Origin: Paratrimastix pyriformis
Taxonomy: Eukaryota > Preaxostyla > Paratrimastigidae
Assembly: GCA_027972325.1 (NCBI GenBank)
Contig: JAPMOS010000335.1
Coordinates: 1 to 26,913 of the forward strand
DNA: 26,913 nt
Reading direction: 5' to 3'
Every line of letters begins with the position of its first letter. Positions within the stretch are counted from its first letter, which is position 1. This document shows, in pieces, positions 26,401 to 26,913 of this stretch. Under the pieces are notes generated by a model, which saw only the letters and a list, made by a program, of their open reading frames with translations, was not told where the DNA came from and did not search any database. The position numbers and the translations under genes are program-made.

Positions 26401-26913
26401 ATGCCACAACGAAAACGTTCATCTCATGCAGCACCAGGTGAATCAGCACCTCATGGTTCATCATGGACAAAGAAGGCAGATTACATAGTCAAAGCCATGT
26501 CAAAACAAATGGGTGGTGGAAGTGCCATAATTGACAACTTACAACAAATTAATAAGACAGATGGATTGCTTAACCCGGAACAAATGTATGTGACTCAACC
26601 GGAAATGAAAGCCAATGAAGACTTTGAACTCGGATATACCGCTTTTATCGAACCGGTGACACATTTTGGGCACTTGCATTGCAGCAACATCCATACAAAG
26701 CGGATGATGATAAACGAACAGTTCATGAACTGATTGGACGTACAGTGTCAGCATTTGAACAGATTCCAATCGATGAAGCGATCTTTAAGCGGGCACTACG
26801 GATGCATCATGAAGCACCAAAATCACACAACCGTTTTATGCAAAGGCATTGGAAATGACACGGCACTTAAATATACAGCTCTTGTTGCACAATACAAAAA
26901 TGCCAATTGCCGG
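26401..26913 (+). pseudogene. Virus gene running past the window end, not recognised
   Basis: The ATG at 26401 follows a TATATTAGTAACGA promoter-like sequence. The N terminus is basic and Ser-rich (MPQRKRSSHAAPGESAPHGS), then WTKKADYIVKAMSKQM, a Gly run, and LNPEQMYVTQPEMKANEDFE. Coding signal with HELIGRTVSAFEQIPIDEAI goes on to the end of the window. It has about one break and an unknown C terminus. The basic start could bind DNA or the capsid interior. No family is recognised. Confidence 0.45.

Larger units (their letters stand above)
16645..26913. mobile_element. Polinton-like element Y, left-hand end, runs past the window (fossil)
   Basis: Y begins at the sharp edge AGTAGTTATAAAAGG and continues through its TIR into a virus gene set that includes an A32-type packaging ATPase and a double jelly-roll type major capsid protein. 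Capsid plus packaging ATPase plus a long TIR define a Polinton or adintovirus-like element. The integrase and polymerase expected at its far end are outside the window; those of X suggest what they look like. Several genes are broken, about seven breaks in all within the window, while others look whole. The six bases before the terminus (16639-16644) are ggtttg. Confidence 0.75.

Noticed and set aside
1-26913. CRISPR arrays, tRNA and rRNA genes
   Set aside because: No regularly spaced short repeats, cloverleaf sequences or conserved rRNA stretches were seen on either strand.

Overview
The window reads as eukaryotic nuclear DNA from a host that is probably unicellular; the species cannot be named from the sequence. 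It is a pile-up of mobile elements and I see no ordinary host gene. Two compositions alternate. GC-rich retroelements (a LINE and a DIRS-like tyrosine-recombinase element) presumably match the host, and AT-rich DNA carries virus genes of the Polinton/Maverick kind.

Layout from left to right. (1) 1 to about 8565, minus strand: a decayed LINE with a 5' ORF1, APE endonuclease, reverse transcriptase, RNase H and a long C-terminal part; its 3' end is outside the window. (2) About 8567-11506: the right-hand end of a Polinton-like element, here called X. It holds the N-terminal part of a Polinton-type DNA polymerase protein (minus), cut by the LINE, a retrovirus-type integrase (plus), a 56-residue ORF (minus) and a terminal inverted repeat. 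(3) 11507-14121: a remnant of a different virus-like element, Z, with OTU-like protease, HNH nuclease, protein-primed family B polymerase and SF1 helicase signatures in a row. (4) 14122-16644, minus: the 3' half of a DIRS-like element (RNase H, methyltransferase-like region, tyrosine recombinase, palindromic end repeats). (5) 16645 to the window end: the left-hand end of a second Polinton-like element, Y. It has the matching terminal inverted repeat, a 224-residue gene, a long fibre with an S74 self-cleaving chaperone domain, small membrane genes, an acidic protein, a zinc finger, an A32-type packaging ATPase, a major capsid protein and three further small genes.

The 756-757-base inverted repeats (10750-11506 and 16645-17400) are nearly identical. 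Their sharp edges face each other and read AG...CT, as Polinton termini do, so X and Y look like two copies of one family lying head to tail around older debris. Read together they suggest a family plan of TIR, 224-residue gene, fibre, membrane proteins, ATPase, capsid, ..., polymerase, integrase, 56-residue gene, TIR. The inferred nesting is Z oldest, DIRS into Z, Y into DIRS, X into Z, and the LINE into X.

Most of the virus genes are fossils with a few breaks each, although the terminal repeats look young. The points most worth attention are the facing termini, two unrelated polymerase lineages side by side, the phage-style S74 fibre in a eukaryotic virus element, a recurrent promoter-like motif, and a noncoding stretch packed with TGTCA/TGACA.
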